This document shows, piece by piece, positions 4,752 to 5,054 of a stretch of DNA of 5,054 nt. Position numbers and translations under genes: made by a program. Source of the stretch: Candidatus Bathyarchaeota archaeon (GTDB taxonomy: Archaea > Thermoproteota > Bathyarchaeia > Bathyarchaeales > Bathyarchaeaceae). The stretch lies in assembly GCA_026014605.1 (NCBI GenBank), contig JAOZIC010000213.1:1-5054 (forward strand), written 5' to 3'. Positions within the stretch are counted from its first letter, which is position 1, and each line of letters begins with the position of its first letter. The notes under the pieces are model-generated. The model worked only from the letters and a program-made list of their open reading frames with translations. It was not told where the DNA came from and searched no databases.

Positions 4752-5054
4752 CTAGTAAGCCTGAGCAACCCTTACAACCTGCACCGCAGGCTGGTCACAG
4801 ACCACACATTTACCATCAATTTTCTCGTCAGTATCCTCTGGAAAACCAAGCAAACGAGCCTCAACCTCTTCTTCCATTCTGTGACCACACTCATCGTTTC
4901 CACACCAAGGAACCTCAACGATTCCTGCACGTTTTTTGAGCAAACTCTTTGCCTCAGACAACCTGTTTACGCGAAAAACGTGTTCTTTTAGCAGAGCCGC
5001 GGCGTTAGTTTTCAGGTCAGCGTTCAGTTCTTCGGCTATCTTTTGCACTGCAGC
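4752..5054 (-). CDS. proS: Prolyl-tRNA synthetase, C-terminal zinc domain (5' part beyond window)
   Basis: The last 100 residues of the archaeal/eukaryotic-type class II enzyme that charges tRNA-Pro. Visible are the end of the anticodon-binding domain (VQKIAEELNADL...) and the C-terminal zinc domain with four cysteines in PWCGNDECGH and GKCVVC. The protein ends in AQAY: a C-terminal tyrosine is typical of this branch, and in the Thermus enzyme of the same type it reaches into the active site. The frame is open to the right edge; the GTG at 5046-5048 is an internal valine codon, not a start. The lipid-synthase gene follows after 75 bases on the same strand. Confidence 0.96.
   Translation of the reverse strand, partial: AAVQKIAEELNADLKTNAAALLKEHVFRVNRLSEAKSLLKKRAGIVEVPWCGNDECGHRMEEEVEARLLGFPEDTDEKIDGKCVVCDQPAVQVVRVAQAY

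Noticed and set aside
4716..4991. Two overlapping plus-strand frames of 91 and 73 codons
   Set aside because: Antisense to the ProRS C-terminal zinc domain; no family resemblance or start signal.
1..5054. Mobile element, CRISPR array, tRNA or defence system
   Set aside because: I saw no transposase, terminal inverted repeats, regularly spaced direct repeats or cloverleaf; the only tandem structure is the diverged protein repeat of the surface gene.

Overview
The window looks like a stretch of archaeal chromosome from the TACK side of the tree, most like an uncultured Bathyarchaeia-type genome. Three things point there. It carries ribosomal protein eS26, which is known from TACK/Asgard archaea and eukaryotes and is generally missing from Euryarchaeota. 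The threonyl- and prolyl-tRNA synthetases and the archaetidylinositol-phosphate-type lipid synthase are all archaeal forms. The secreted protein ends in an archaeal PEF-type C-terminal anchor. The lineage is inferred from these proteins; no marker RNA is present.

Layout from left to right: (1) 1-1805, minus strand, nearly all of an archaeal threonyl-tRNA synthetase (601 codons visible, its last residues beyond the left edge). (2) 1846-2052, minus strand, a 68-residue basic zinc-finger protein of unknown function, 40 bases upstream of thrS and probably in the same operon. (3) 2053-2285, a divergent promoter region with several small dyads. (4) 2286-3587, plus strand, a secreted seven-repeat, probably seven-bladed beta-propeller surface protein with a PEFPS-plus-transmembrane tail. 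(5) 3588-3739, the promoter and leader of the next gene, with a good TATA box and Shine-Dalgarno. (6) 3740-4039, plus strand, ribosomal protein eS26. (7) 4040-4064, a compact convergent junction with T-tracts for both strands. (8) 4065-4676, minus strand, a CDP-alcohol phosphatidyltransferase, probably archaetidylinositol phosphate synthase. (9) 4677-4751, a 75-base gap with a perfect dyad. (10) 4752-5054, minus strand, the C-terminal 100 residues of prolyl-tRNA synthetase.

Most of the content is translation machinery (ThrRS, ProRS, eS26, and perhaps the zinc-finger protein) plus one membrane-lipid enzyme and one cell-surface protein. I see no mobile element, CRISPR array, tRNA, rRNA or defence system. 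The items least explained by known biology are the small zinc-finger protein coupled to thrS, the seven-repeat surface protein, a Cys in place of a Tyr in the ThrRS editing pocket, and the dyads in the two regulatory gaps.
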